Source: Bacteroidia bacterium
GTDB taxonomy: Bacteria > Bacteroidota > Bacteroidia > Cytophagales > Cyclobacteriaceae
Length of the DNA stretch: 64,000 nt
Direction: 5' to 3'
Assembly: GCA_030432655.1 (NCBI GenBank)
Contig: JAUILA010000024.1
Coordinates: 1-64,000 of the forward strand
Positions 45,290 to 52,961 of this stretch are shown here, piece after piece. The notes beneath the pieces were generated by a model. It was given only the letters and a program-made list of their open reading frames with translations. It made no database searches and was not told where the DNA came from. Each line of letters starts with the position of its first letter. Positions within the stretch are counted from its first letter, which is position 1. The position numbers and the translations under genes are program-made.

Positions 45290-46096
45290 ATGAATAGAAA
45301 TCAGAGGATACCAACAATAATGAGAATATTAAAAACGATTCTTCTCATGGCATTTATCTCAGGGTGTTTAGGTAATTCAAATGATGGTAGAAATGAAATA
45401 GTTGAAGAAAATGATCTTAAAAGGGAATTTGATTATTACAAGTCAGGAGAAATTAAGTCAGAAAAATGGCTGAATGGCGATAAAATCGATGGCAAACTCA
45501 TTTTTTATTTTGAATCCGGAGACACTATGGAAATTCAGACTTGGAGTGACGGAGTAAAAAATGGCCCGGCAGCAAAATACTATCAAAACGGAAGGCTAAA
45601 ATATCTGGCTAATTATGGCAACAATCGCCTGAAAGGTGAAGCTATATCCTACAGAAAAGATGGATCAATTCTCTATAAACAATTTTATGATGATGATGGA
45701 GGAATTAAATACGAATATCATTATGATCAAGAAGGCCAAATATTAAATGCCCAGCCTTTCCTTATTCTTTTACCTGATACAGATACTTTGAATTTCAACC
45801 AGAAAAATCGTATTGAAGTAAGATTTGTTAACGTTGACTCTTTATATGATGTCGGAATCGATTTAGGAATGATAAAGGAAAATAAGAATGGTCATATAGA
45901 ACTAACTGATACCATTGATATTATTGAAACGAAAAATGATCAATTCTTTATGATTATTAATCCCAAGAACACAGGAACATATTCTATATCCGGATTGTGG
46001 TATTACACCGATAATTCATTCAGAAGTGGTAGTAACGTTGATACAATTTCAACTACAACGTTTAATCAGGTTGATTTTACATTTTACGTGAAGTGA
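45290..46096 (+). CDS. MORN/YwqK-like repeat lipoprotein, cargo
   Basis: 268 residues. Lipoprotein signal: FISGCLG (Cys about 27). The first half has MORN-like units: YKSGEIKSEKWLNGDKIDGK, SDGVKNGPAAKYYQNGRLKY and NNRLKGEAISYRKDGSILYK, as in YwqK-type antitoxin-like proteins. The second half (QPFLILLPDTDTLNFNQKNR onward) looks like an immunoglobulin-like or beta-sandwich domain. Role unknown; surface lipoprotein likely. Last gene of the element, 145 bp before attR. Confidence 0.65.
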   Translation: MNRNQRIPTIMRILKTILLMAFISGCLGNSNDGRNEIVEENDLKREFDYYKSGEIKSEKWLNGDKIDGKLIFYFESGDTMEIQTWSDGVKNGPAAKYYQNGRLKYLANYGNNRLKGEAISYRKDGSILYKQFYDDDGGIKYEYHYDQEGQILNAQPFLILLPDTDTLNFNQKNRIEVRFVNVDSLYDVGIDLGMIKENKNGHIELTDTIDIIETKNDQFFMIINPKNTGTYSISGLWYYTDNSFRSGSNVDTISTTTFNQVDFTFYVK

Positions 46097-46164
46097 AACT
46101 TTTTCTTACTAAAAATTTTATCCTAGGATTTGATAATATTTTTTCGAAATGTAATCAGGCCCAT

Positions 46165-46171
46165 TTGTACC
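46165..46171 (+). repeat. integrase arm-type site candidate (right)
   Basis: TTGTACC followed by TC, the same TTGTACCTC as the outermost left copy (34553-34561, complement). It lies 70 bp inside the right att core. Supports that the TTGTACC repeats belong to the recombination sites. Confidence 0.5.
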
Positions 46172-46240
46172 TCGAGCAAATTATTGCTATTAAATATTTG
46201 ATTATCAGATAGTTAAAAAATTTATTTTCCTTCGATTACA

Positions 46241-46257
46241 TTTTGTATTGGGAAATA
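46241..46257 (+). repeat. attR core, displaced mnmE 3' end
   Basis: TTTTGTATTGGGAAATA, identical to 34378-34394. Followed by G, so it reads FCIGK and TAG. It marks the end of the element and leads straight into the original downstream DNA of mnmE. Confidence 0.9.
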
Positions 46258-46317
46258 GCACACATTACATCCCCCCTCCGAGGGGGGCGTGAGGGGGGCG
46301 CGGGGGGTGTGCTATTT
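46253..46317 (+). terminator. hairpin of the original mnmE downstream region
   Basis: Inverted repeat AAATAGCACAC (46253-46263) / GTGTGCTATTT (46307-46317), closed by an inner C-run (46271-46276) facing G-runs (46282-46307). The left arm includes the TAG stop of the ancestral mnmE. Strong G/C-rich stem-loop; no T-run of note, so it may be a 3'-end stabiliser or bidirectional terminator rather than a classic rho-independent one. It is now 11.9 kb away from mnmE. Confidence 0.65.
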
Positions 46318-46318
46318 C

Positions 46319-46354
46319 AGACCAGGACCAAGACCAGGACTAAGACCAGGAACA
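46319..46354 (+). repeat. 12-bp tandem repeat made of GACCAR-like hexamers
   Basis: AGACCAGGACCA (46319-46330), AGACCAGGACTA (46331-46342), AGACCAGGAACA (46343-46354). Read as hexamers: GACCAG, GACCAA, GACCAG, GACTAA, GACCAG. Similar hexamer runs occur at 47812-47835 and 63826-63849. Confidence 0.8.
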
Positions 46355-46358
46355 CCTC

Positions 46359-46403
46359 GTCATCCTGGGGATGCGAACATCGTGAGCTGAGCCAGGGGAT
46401 CTC
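46359..46403. repeat. REP-like palindromic element
   Basis: Begins GTCATCCTGG and ends CCAGGGGATCTC, with an inner GATG-CGAA-CATC hairpin. Sequence of the form GTCATCCTG...GGATCTC recurs between genes in many bacterial genomes; I recognise the style but cannot count copies. No coding capacity. Confidence 0.5.
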
Positions 46404-46462
46404 AAATATTCATTTTAAAAGCTTAATACTAGTTCTGTGATGCATAATTAGTAAATTATAAA

Positions 46463-46996
46463 ATGAAGTACTTTCTAAAAAGAGTCATTTCATATCTTAT
46501 TGATTGTCTGATAGCTTTTGCCGCTATAATGCTAATAGTTCAATGGGCTATTCTAAGTCATGTCAGGGGTTCAATTGGAATTACTGATGATTGGTTTACC
46601 AGTAGCTTTAATATGTACCTGTATGTACTCACAACCATTTCTCTTCCTGTTTGGCTTTATTTCACATATTTTGATAGCAAACAATCCAAAGGCACACTCG
46701 GAAAAAGAATATTTAAATTATCTGTTCAGGAAGAAAAATACAGGACCAGGATATCAGTTAGTAAATCCTTCGTAAGAGCGGTACTAAAATTATTGCCCTG
46801 GGAAATCGCCCATTTGGGAGTCATTTTTCCTACTCCACTTTACTATGAAGAGGAGCCGGAAATACGCTTACTTTCCTACATTGGACTTGTCCTATTAACG
46901 ATCTATGTCGCAAGTATATTTTTAAGTTCCACGAAACAGACAATTTATGATCGGTTATTAGGAACAATAGTTTCTGAAGATTACAAACTTGGCTAA
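46463..46996 (+). CDS. RDD-family membrane protein
   Basis: 177 residues. First helix FLKRVISYLIDCLIAFAAIM includes the R...D pair of the RDD family, a second helix about 51-68, then GTLGKRIFKLSVQ (the GKxxxxLxV motif) and a third helix (LLSYIGLVLLTIYVASIFLS) followed by the family's YDRLLGTIV. RDD proteins are small transporters or accessory membrane proteins of unknown substrate. Lies just after the element and repeat cluster; 3 bp before the DUF6090 gene. Confidence 0.85.
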   Translation: MKYFLKRVISYLIDCLIAFAAIMLIVQWAILSHVRGSIGITDDWFTSSFNMYLYVLTTISLPVWLYFTYFDSKQSKGTLGKRIFKLSVQEEKYRTRISVSKSFVRAVLKLLPWEIAHLGVIFPTPLYYEEEPEIRLLSYIGLVLLTIYVASIFLSSTKQTIYDRLLGTIVSEDYKLG

Positions 46997-46999
46997 ACA

Positions 47000-47767
47000 A
47001 TGAAATTTTTTCAAAAAATACGACGTTCACTGCTGTCCGAAGGAAAAACTGCCGGATATCTTAAATATGCTATTGGTGAAATTGCACTTGTGGTGATCGG
47101 AATCCTGATCGCATTACAAATCAACAACTGGAACCAATCCAGAAAAGATGATTTGGCGCTCAAAGAGTATCTCGTAAAAATCAGATCACACACCCTGGCA
47201 GACCTACGGGAATTAGATACTCTCACTACTGTACGAACTCAATTCGCCAATCTATGTAAAAGAGCAAGGGTTCGGATATTGGATAAAACGGAAAACGAAG
47301 ACCTTATCCTTTTTATGCAGTGTGGTGTCGTTTTCGCTGACTACTATTTCAAGCCTAGTATCGGCGGATACGAAGCACTAAAAAATTCCGTGTATTTCGG
47401 TAAAATCAATAACAGTCCGCTTGATTCCCTGCTTACTCAATATCATAGACTGGTGGCTGCAATTGCAGAAAACGAAAAAAGCTATAACGATTATGTGGTT
47501 AACCAGGAAGCATATCTTTCCACACAGTATGATCGGTCACTTATATTAGCCTCGGCATTTTTACCCCCTGACTCGCTGGCACTGAGGGCTACCACTCAAT
47601 CAGAATATTTCGATTCCTTTAAGGAATATACGTCGACCCTGCCTTACCGGAATGTAATAAGTTTGGCTGCATTTCAGTTCGAGACCATGGTATATGAATA
47701 TGGTCTGTTAAGAGATGTTGGGCAAAATGTTATTAAAGAAATTGATGAGTTCACCGATGAAAATTAA
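47000..47767 (+). CDS. DUF6090 membrane-anchored protein
   Basis: 255 residues. MKFFQKIRRSLLSEGKTAGY, YLKYAIGEIALVVIGILIAL and QINNWNQSR are the invariant start of DUF6090, common in Bacteroidota: a short cytoplasmic stretch, one membrane helix, and a helical exported part. Function unknown. Three bp after the RDD gene, likely same transcript. Confidence 0.85.
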   Translation: MKFFQKIRRSLLSEGKTAGYLKYAIGEIALVVIGILIALQINNWNQSRKDDLALKEYLVKIRSHTLADLRELDTLTTVRTQFANLCKRARVRILDKTENEDLILFMQCGVVFADYYFKPSIGGYEALKNSVYFGKINNSPLDSLLTQYHRLVAAIAENEKSYNDYVVNQEAYLSTQYDRSLILASAFLPPDSLALRATTQSEYFDSFKEYTSTLPYRNVISLAAFQFETMVYEYGLLRDVGQNVIKEIDEFTDEN

Positions 47768-47811
47768 AGTATCCTTAACCAATTTTGTTATTTACTTGCC
47801 CTTCAAGCTTA

Positions 47812-47835
47812 GACAAAGACAAAGAAAAGGACCAA
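47812..47835 (+). repeat. short GACNAR hexamer run
   Basis: GACAAA, GACAAA, GAAAAG, GACCAA in phase. Same style as 46319-46354 and 63826-63849. Located 45 bp after the DUF6090 stop. Confidence 0.5.
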
Positions 47836-47958
47836 GAAGCCTGTCTTCACGCCTATGACTCATACTTTGGCGCCCGGAGACATGCGGCGGACTGGAATGT
47901 GCTCACCAAAGAACTATGATCATTTATATAGAAAGGTTGTAATTTAGAATACGTTCCA

Positions 47959-48276
47959 ATGTATCGGTTTTATATTTATCGTAATAATTTCAATGACTTT
48001 CATATTGCTGATACCCTGGGCAATACGCTGGGAACCATGACTACCCTGTTCTTACTTCTCGGTATATTCTCAAATTCGTATATTCCACAAGTGGGCTTCC
48101 TAATACGAATTGGCACCTTTAGCGTGGTTGTTTTCGAGCTGGTGCATCCCCTTCTTGGCAAACCGATTGATATCTGGGATATTATAGCTACTATTCTCAC
48201 CGGGTTCATCTCCCACTTCATTTGTAAGGGCCTGTTCAAAAAGCCTGGAAATAATACTGCGTCTGTGAATTCATGA
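47959..48276 (+). CDS. small membrane protein
   Basis: 105 residues with three hydrophobic stretches (LGTMTTLFLLLGIFSNS, FLIRIGTFSVVVFELV, IIATILTGFISHFICKGLF). Resembles the loosely defined VanZ-like or small integral membrane proteins, but the match is weak. Overlaps nothing and is 25 bp before the next gene. Confidence 0.5.
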   Translation: MYRFYIYRNNFNDFHIADTLGNTLGTMTTLFLLLGIFSNSYIPQVGFLIRIGTFSVVVFELVHPLLGKPIDIWDIIATILTGFISHFICKGLFKKPGNNTASVNS

Positions 48277-48301
48277 GTTTGGTTCTCCACAAGGTAATAA
48301 A

Positions 48302-48814
48302 ATGGATCAGAAGGAAATTGATACGATTGAACAACTTGCCAGCGATATGGACTTACAGGCAATTGAGGAGAGCACGAATTATCCTCTGGGTGATGTTCAG
48401 GAATATTCCTTTCAACTAGGACCAAGAATACAATTAAGCTTTATAGAACTCAGGGCACATGCTGCTTCTGCCTACAGGCATATAAGGACTATCCTCAAGA
48501 CATCCATCCCTCCAGCCAATTTACAGATTGTGAAAGTCAGTTGGATTAGAAGGATTTTTAAATATAAATCCGGAAGTCCGTACAGGATACAAGGGATGAA
48601 TAAAAAGCTGATTGAAGAGGTTGGCCGTAACAAAATTCTTCAGAGATTCATTATGGATAGCGATGATAAATTCTCGGTCAGAACAGTAAATAGAGAGAAT
48701 CAGTCAATACTTGAACTTCGGTATGATGATTTCATTTTCAGCACAGATTCCATCCTGAAATCTGCATTGTTCATGGAGGAGTTACGGGATATTATTTCAG
48801 CTGAAGAAGAATAG
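48302..48814 (+). CDS. hypothetical protein
   Basis: 170 residues, soluble, no signal peptide. N-terminus is acidic and helical (QKEIDTIEQLASDMDLQAIE), the middle has HAASAYRHIRTILKTSIPPA, the end is acidic (ALFMEELRDIISAEEE). No family recognised. Same strand as its neighbours, 25 bp after the small membrane gene. Confidence 0.5.
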   Translation: MDQKEIDTIEQLASDMDLQAIEESTNYPLGDVQEYSFQLGPRIQLSFIELRAHAASAYRHIRTILKTSIPPANLQIVKVSWIRRIFKYKSGSPYRIQGMNKKLIEEVGRNKILQRFIMDSDDKFSVRTVNRENQSILELRYDDFIFSTDSILKSALFMEELRDIISAEEE

Positions 48815-48950
48815 TTTCAGCCCTTTATCGAATTTCTTAATACTCTGGTTTACATTGGCGAGATCACTCTAATAAACCGATGGAGAATAAACTACCTTGT
48901 AAGGCGCTCTCGTACCCAGAGATACTAACAAGATAAGTCAAAATATAAAG

Positions 48951-49451
48951 ATGGACTTAAACAATCCCATTTGGAAAACACTGAAAGGTGGATACGGCAG
49001 TATCTATGATGCTTCAATTGTACTTAGAAATCTTGAGGAAACAGAAAGTCCTGAATCAATTGAAGAAATCAGTAATGAGCTCTGGCAGGAATTACATCAT
49101 CAGGGCGATGTAGGACTGGCAAGCTATTATTCTCTTCCACATATTGTGAAAATATTGCAAGAGAAGAATTTGAATAACTGGAAACTAACTGGTTTGTGCA
49201 GCGTCATTGAGCAACAAAGACATACAGTTGATAACCCAGACTTGCCTGAAGATTTAATAGATGATTATACTACTGCAATTAGTAAGCTGAAGGCACTTGC
49301 CATTAAGAGCTTAAATGAAGTAAAAGACAAAACGACTTTGATCGTTTTGCTTTCGACCATTGCAACATGCAGCGGACATTTTAAACTTGGGATAGCAATT
49401 TCTGAAATGGAGAATGATGATTTGATTGATGAATTTTTAAAGCAGATTTAA
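48951..49451 (+). CDS. hypothetical helical protein, immunity-like
   Basis: 166 residues, helical by inspection (IEEISNELWQELHHQGDVGL, SYYSLPHIVKILQEKNLNNW, KALAIKSLNEVKDKTTLIVL). The pattern of paired helices is like HEAT-type immunity proteins of the Bacteroidota accessory genome. No name can be supported. It may protect against a toxin not present in this window (inference). Confidence 0.45.
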   Translation: MDLNNPIWKTLKGGYGSIYDASIVLRNLEETESPESIEEISNELWQELHHQGDVGLASYYSLPHIVKILQEKNLNNWKLTGLCSVIEQQRHTVDNPDLPEDLIDDYTTAISKLKALAIKSLNEVKDKTTLIVLLSTIATCSGHFKLGIAISEMENDDLIDEFLKQI

Positions 49452-49572
49452 ATAATACAGGTGGAGAGTTCATGAAATGCAATAAAAACTATCCATGGTC
49501 CTTCTGCACCAGCCTGCTTGCCGACTAGTTTTTCTAGGCATTGAAAGAATACTGGTTATTTTTTGAGTCGGC

Positions 49573-50724
49573 TTAAATTTTTTGTAAAAAGGCGTACAGG
49601 TTAGCGGCTACATCTTGAGCGTTAAAGTGCTTAAATGCCACCTGCTTTCCCCGTTTCCCAATTTCATTCCGTTTACTCTTATCTCTTAAATTCCGGATGG
49701 CTGCGCCAATTTCTTCACTGGACTCCGGAGTAACAAAAGCACAGTCTTCTTCCGACAGATACTCCTTTATACCTTCCAGTCTGGAAACGATGACCGGTTT
49801 ACCTGCAGCCAAAAATTCTCCAAGCTTAAAAGGAAAGCCTGCATTGGCATATTTAGAATTCGGCCTGGTCATACATAAAATATCTGCTCTTCCTAAGACA
49901 TTACAGTATTCGTCGTACGACAGAAATCCATGATTAATAATTCGCTCAGGTGCAGGTGACCTGGCGATATACTGCTCCAGTTCATCCATAGCCGCCTTCG
50001 AACCTTTGCCCGTCATATGCAATTCAATGGTTGGCATTTTTTCCGCGGCTTTTCCAAATCCGTCCACCAAAAATTCAATACCATCTTTCTCTCCAAAGGA
50101 TCCACCATAGAACACACAAAGTGCTTCTTCATCCTCCTTTTCTATGGACTCAATAATATTACCCGGATCGAAAGTGATTGGTAAATGCGCAATTGGCTTA
50201 TTCTTATAATGTTTTTGAAGAAATTTTACCAGGTAACCTGAAATACCTATGGCTCCATCCGCAATCCAGGACAAGTGCTTTTGAGTAAAGCCGCAAAACA
50301 GCAATCGGAGATTTCCTTTAAGGCCCAGATTCAATGTTTTGGTATTATAATCTTCGACCACATCCACCACAGTGGTATATCCCCATGAGTTTTTAGCCGA
50401 ATACATCACATCGACATGAAATGGGGTATGTGGAATATCATAATAATACAGAATGTTCTTTGCCTCAGGGTCATACACGTCTTTCAGCGCTTCCTTAACC
50501 AGTTTCCGGCGAGACATCATACCTGCGTTCTCAATGTCGAGATGCATAATCGTCACTCCAAGGTAATCGTAGGTTTCCGTATGTGAACTAAATATAAGGT
50601 TGGTTATCTGTAGGTTCTCCTTAGGTAGGAATTTTATAAAATTTCGTAACCTGGCAGTGCCCGCCATCCCTTTATCAACAGGAGTGGGCATAATCACAAG
50701 GTTTAATTTAGACTCTTTGGTCAT
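49573..50724 (-). CDS. glycosyltransferase family 4 protein
   Basis: 383 residues, GT-B fold. Core motifs: ALCVFYGGSFGEKDGIEFLV (start of the C-domain), LHMTGKGSKAAMDELEQYI, ILCMTRPNSKYANAGFPFKL and GEFLAAGKPVIVSRLEGIKE, the GT4 sugar-nucleotide region. Sugar and acceptor unknown. Divergent from the ketosynthase gene at 51106, with 381 bp between. Confidence 0.82.
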   Translation of the reverse strand: MTKESKLNLVIMPTPVDKGMAGTARLRNFIKFLPKENLQITNLIFSSHTETYDYLGVTIMHLDIENAGMMSRRKLVKEALKDVYDPEAKNILYYYDIPHTPFHVDVMYSAKNSWGYTTVVDVVEDYNTKTLNLGLKGNLRLLFCGFTQKHLSWIADGAIGISGYLVKFLQKHYKNKPIAHLPITFDPGNIIESIEKEDEEALCVFYGGSFGEKDGIEFLVDGFGKAAEKMPTIELHMTGKGSKAAMDELEQYIARSPAPERIINHGFLSYDEYCNVLGRADILCMTRPNSKYANAGFPFKLGEFLAAGKPVIVSRLEGIKEYLSEEDCAFVTPESSEEIGAAIRNLRDKSKRNEIGKRGKQVAFKHFNAQDVAANLYAFLQKI

Positions 50725-51105
50725 AGCACTTACTTATAGTTTTTTTCCAAACTTCCGATGAATACGTTCGCCGGCAGTGACCGAGGTTTAGAGTAGCCTC
50801 TGCTATTGTTGCGATCAGTACGGATGAAATTTCTCATAGTCATAATACTGGTTAAAATTAAGATTTCCGGAGAATATTCCGCAAGGCGGACAGAAAGTTT
50901 AACCTGCTGCAAGTTAATAACTTAAATGAAAGACAAACGGAGCTTTATACAACCTTTAGAGTCAAAAGACAATTTTCTCCAATTGGTCTCTACAATAAAT
51001 GATCGTTACCAGTCGGATTAGACTTTATGGTAATTTTAAAATATTATTACACCAATCCCTCATACATCCCGTTATTGAGTATACTTACTGTTTATACCTT
51101 CTACA
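50725..51105. other. divergent intergenic region between glycosyltransferase and ketosynthase fusion
   Basis: About 381 bp without a convincing gene. The 51005-51105 part is A+T-rich and likely holds the promoter of the ketosynthase gene, but no clear TAnnTTTG element was found. Short frames here have no family signs. Confidence 0.4.
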
Positions 51106-52953
51106 ATGAATGAAGTATTCATAACCAGCTCGGGCACTTTTTTACCCAACAATCCCATTAATAACCACGAAATGGAAGATTTTTTAGGGCGAATTAACGG
51201 CAGTGCCAGCCGGGCCAGGGAGCGTGTACTGAGGCAAAACGGAATCAGGACAAGGTATTACGCAATTAATAAGGAACAACAAACCACTCACTCTAATGCG
51301 ATGATGGCCGCAAGCGCCATTCAAAACGCTTTGAGTAAAAGTTCATTACAATCGAAAGATGTGCAATTGTTATGTACAGGAACTACACAGGGGGACTTAC
51401 CTGTCCCGGGTTTCGCAAGCATGGTGCATGCCCGTCTTGATTTTAACAAGTGTGAAGTTGCCAGTTTCCAGAGCGTATGTGCAAGCGGAATTATGGCATT
51501 AAAAAATGCCTTTGCTCAAATCAAAAGTGATGAAAAGCAAAATGCGATTTGCACGGGAAGCGAATTTGCAAGCAGATTGTTCAAGTCTTCCCGGTTTGAG
51601 GCTCAAAACGTAGACAGCCTGCCTTTCGATGCTGAGTTTTTACGGTGGATGCTTTCTGATGGTGCCGGTGCATTTGTTCTAGAGAATAAGCCAAATCCGC
51701 ACGGCATTTCATTCAGAATTGACTGGATTGATATTAAGTCACATGGCAATGAATTTCCGGTTTGCATGTTCACCGGCAAAACGAATAACAAGAATGAATC
51801 CGAGGAAACATGGCTGGATTATCCAAGTTATGAAGAAGCTTCCCGGGCCGGGGCAATTAACCTGATGCAGGATACCCGTCTGCTGGATAAAGTGCTCAAG
51901 GTGGGTGTCAGGCATTATTTTGACTTAATAGATGAGGGTAAAATAGTCAGGAATGAAATAGACTGGCTTTGTTGTCACTATTCATCAGAAGTATTTAAAG
52001 CGCCTATTAAAGAATTGATGCAAAAGGGTGGTGGAGAAATTGCCGATGACAGATGGTTCAGCAATCTTTCCACAAAAGGCAACACGGGCGCCGCTTCCAT
52101 CTATATCATGCTGGACGAACTAATGTATTCAGATAAGCTGAAAAGTGGTGACCAGATTCTTTGCATGGTACCGGAAAGCGGACGGTTTATAACCTCATTT
52201 ATGAAGCTTACCGTGATAGAAAGCCAGCGAAGAAAGAAATCATATGAACAAAGGGTGATCGAATCACCCGAATTAAACATCAGTAAAAATCACACCTCAG
52301 AATGGTTGATTCGTAACCTGACCAAGGTGTGGATCGACTTTGAAACCGAGTTGTTAAATGTTCCGGTGATCGTAAAGATCCATTCCGGTACATTCTCCAT
52401 GGCTGACTATAAGTTACTGCTTTATGACCTCAGACAACAAGTAATTGACGGATCCCAATGGATATCCAGGGCGGCATCAAATATTGACATTGACTTATTT
52501 GAATTGCGATCTGCCTTTATAAAGCATTCTGCAACTGAGCATAAGGATTTTCAGTTACTGGAAAAAAATTTCGAGGCGTTAGGCGAAAATGCAGAAACCA
52601 TCCGCAACGGGTCAAAGAATATTGGATCTTTGGCATTAACATCCTTTATATTTCAGCAAGCCAGCAAACCAAATCCTGTTGATCTTCTTGGATCCATGTT
52701 TATAATTGAAGGCATAGGGAAACGCCTTGCCGGCTATTGGGGGAATATGATTAAAGATCAATTAGGTCTTACAGATGATCAGGTTTCTTTTTTTACCTAT
52801 CATGGGGTAGCAGATGAAAATCACTTCCATAATTTGGAGCGGGCATTAGACCATCCAAAAATGAACATGAATATAGCTGAGCAAATTGTAAAAACTGCTA
52901 AAACAACTGCCCGGTTATATCAAATGCAGCTGGATGAATTAGGCAACTATTAA
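51106..52953 (+). CDS. ketoacyl synthase III fused to haem-oxygenase-like diiron domain
   Basis: 615 residues, two domains. Residues 1-375: FabH/KAS III-like thiolase fold with intact triad C125 (SFQSVCASGI), H291 (CCHYSSE) and N326 (KGNTGAAS). The context PGFASMVHARLDFNKCEVAS and CTGSEFASRLF recalls the StlD/DarB branch that makes 1,3-diketone-derived resorcinols, not housekeeping FabH. Residues about 400-615: a haem-oxygenase-like (HDO/TenA-type) domain. Candidate di-metal ligands are H474/E478/H479 (FIKHSATEHK), E535 (MFIIEGIGKR) and H566-x3-D570-x2-H573 (YHGVADENH). The fusion suggests C-C bond formation followed by oxidation or decarboxylation of a fatty-acyl product. It pairs with the gene 8 bp downstream. 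Confidence 0.8.
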   Translation: MNEVFITSSGTFLPNNPINNHEMEDFLGRINGSASRARERVLRQNGIRTRYYAINKEQQTTHSNAMMAASAIQNALSKSSLQSKDVQLLCTGTTQGDLPVPGFASMVHARLDFNKCEVASFQSVCASGIMALKNAFAQIKSDEKQNAICTGSEFASRLFKSSRFEAQNVDSLPFDAEFLRWMLSDGAGAFVLENKPNPHGISFRIDWIDIKSHGNEFPVCMFTGKTNNKNESEETWLDYPSYEEASRAGAINLMQDTRLLDKVLKVGVRHYFDLIDEGKIVRNEIDWLCCHYSSEVFKAPIKELMQKGGGEIADDRWFSNLSTKGNTGAASIYIMLDELMYSDKLKSGDQILCMVPESGRFITSFMKLTVIESQRRKKSYEQRVIESPELNISKNHTSEWLIRNLTKVWIDFETELLNVPVIVKIHSGTFSMADYKLLLYDLRQQVIDGSQWISRAASNIDIDLFELRSAFIKHSATEHKDFQLLEKNFEALGENAETIRNGSKNIGSLALTSFIFQQASKPNPVDLLGSMFIIEGIGKRLAGYWGNMIKDQLGLTDDQVSFFTYHGVADENHFHNLERALDHPKMNMNIAEQIVKTAKTTARLYQMQLDELGNY

Positions 52954-52961
52954 TCAGAAGT

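Larger units (their letters stand above)
34378..46257 (+). mobile_element. integrative mobilizable element in the mnmE 3' end
   Basis: About 11.9 kb, bounded by a 17-bp direct repeat (34378-34394 and 46241-46257) that equals the last codons of mnmE. Backbone on the plus strand: tyrosine integrase (34607), HTH/excisionase-like (38900), VapE-like ATPase (39349), Toprim primase (40663), MobC (41609), relaxase (41934) with an overlapping membrane gene (42691). Cargo: 35780-38680 and 43270-46096, visibly A+T-richer than the core genome. No conjugation (Tra/VirB) genes, so a helper would be needed for transfer. Integration in the mnmE/trmE 3' end is known for unrelated elements such as SGI1. Confidence 0.88.

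Noticed and set aside
46253-46317. Long G/C-rich repeat as a CRISPR-like array
   Set aside because: Only one inverted repeat; no spaced direct repeats.
47833-47931. Possible small frames after the hexamer run (47833-47931)
   Set aside because: No start with a plausible upstream signal and no family resemblance; likely non-coding.
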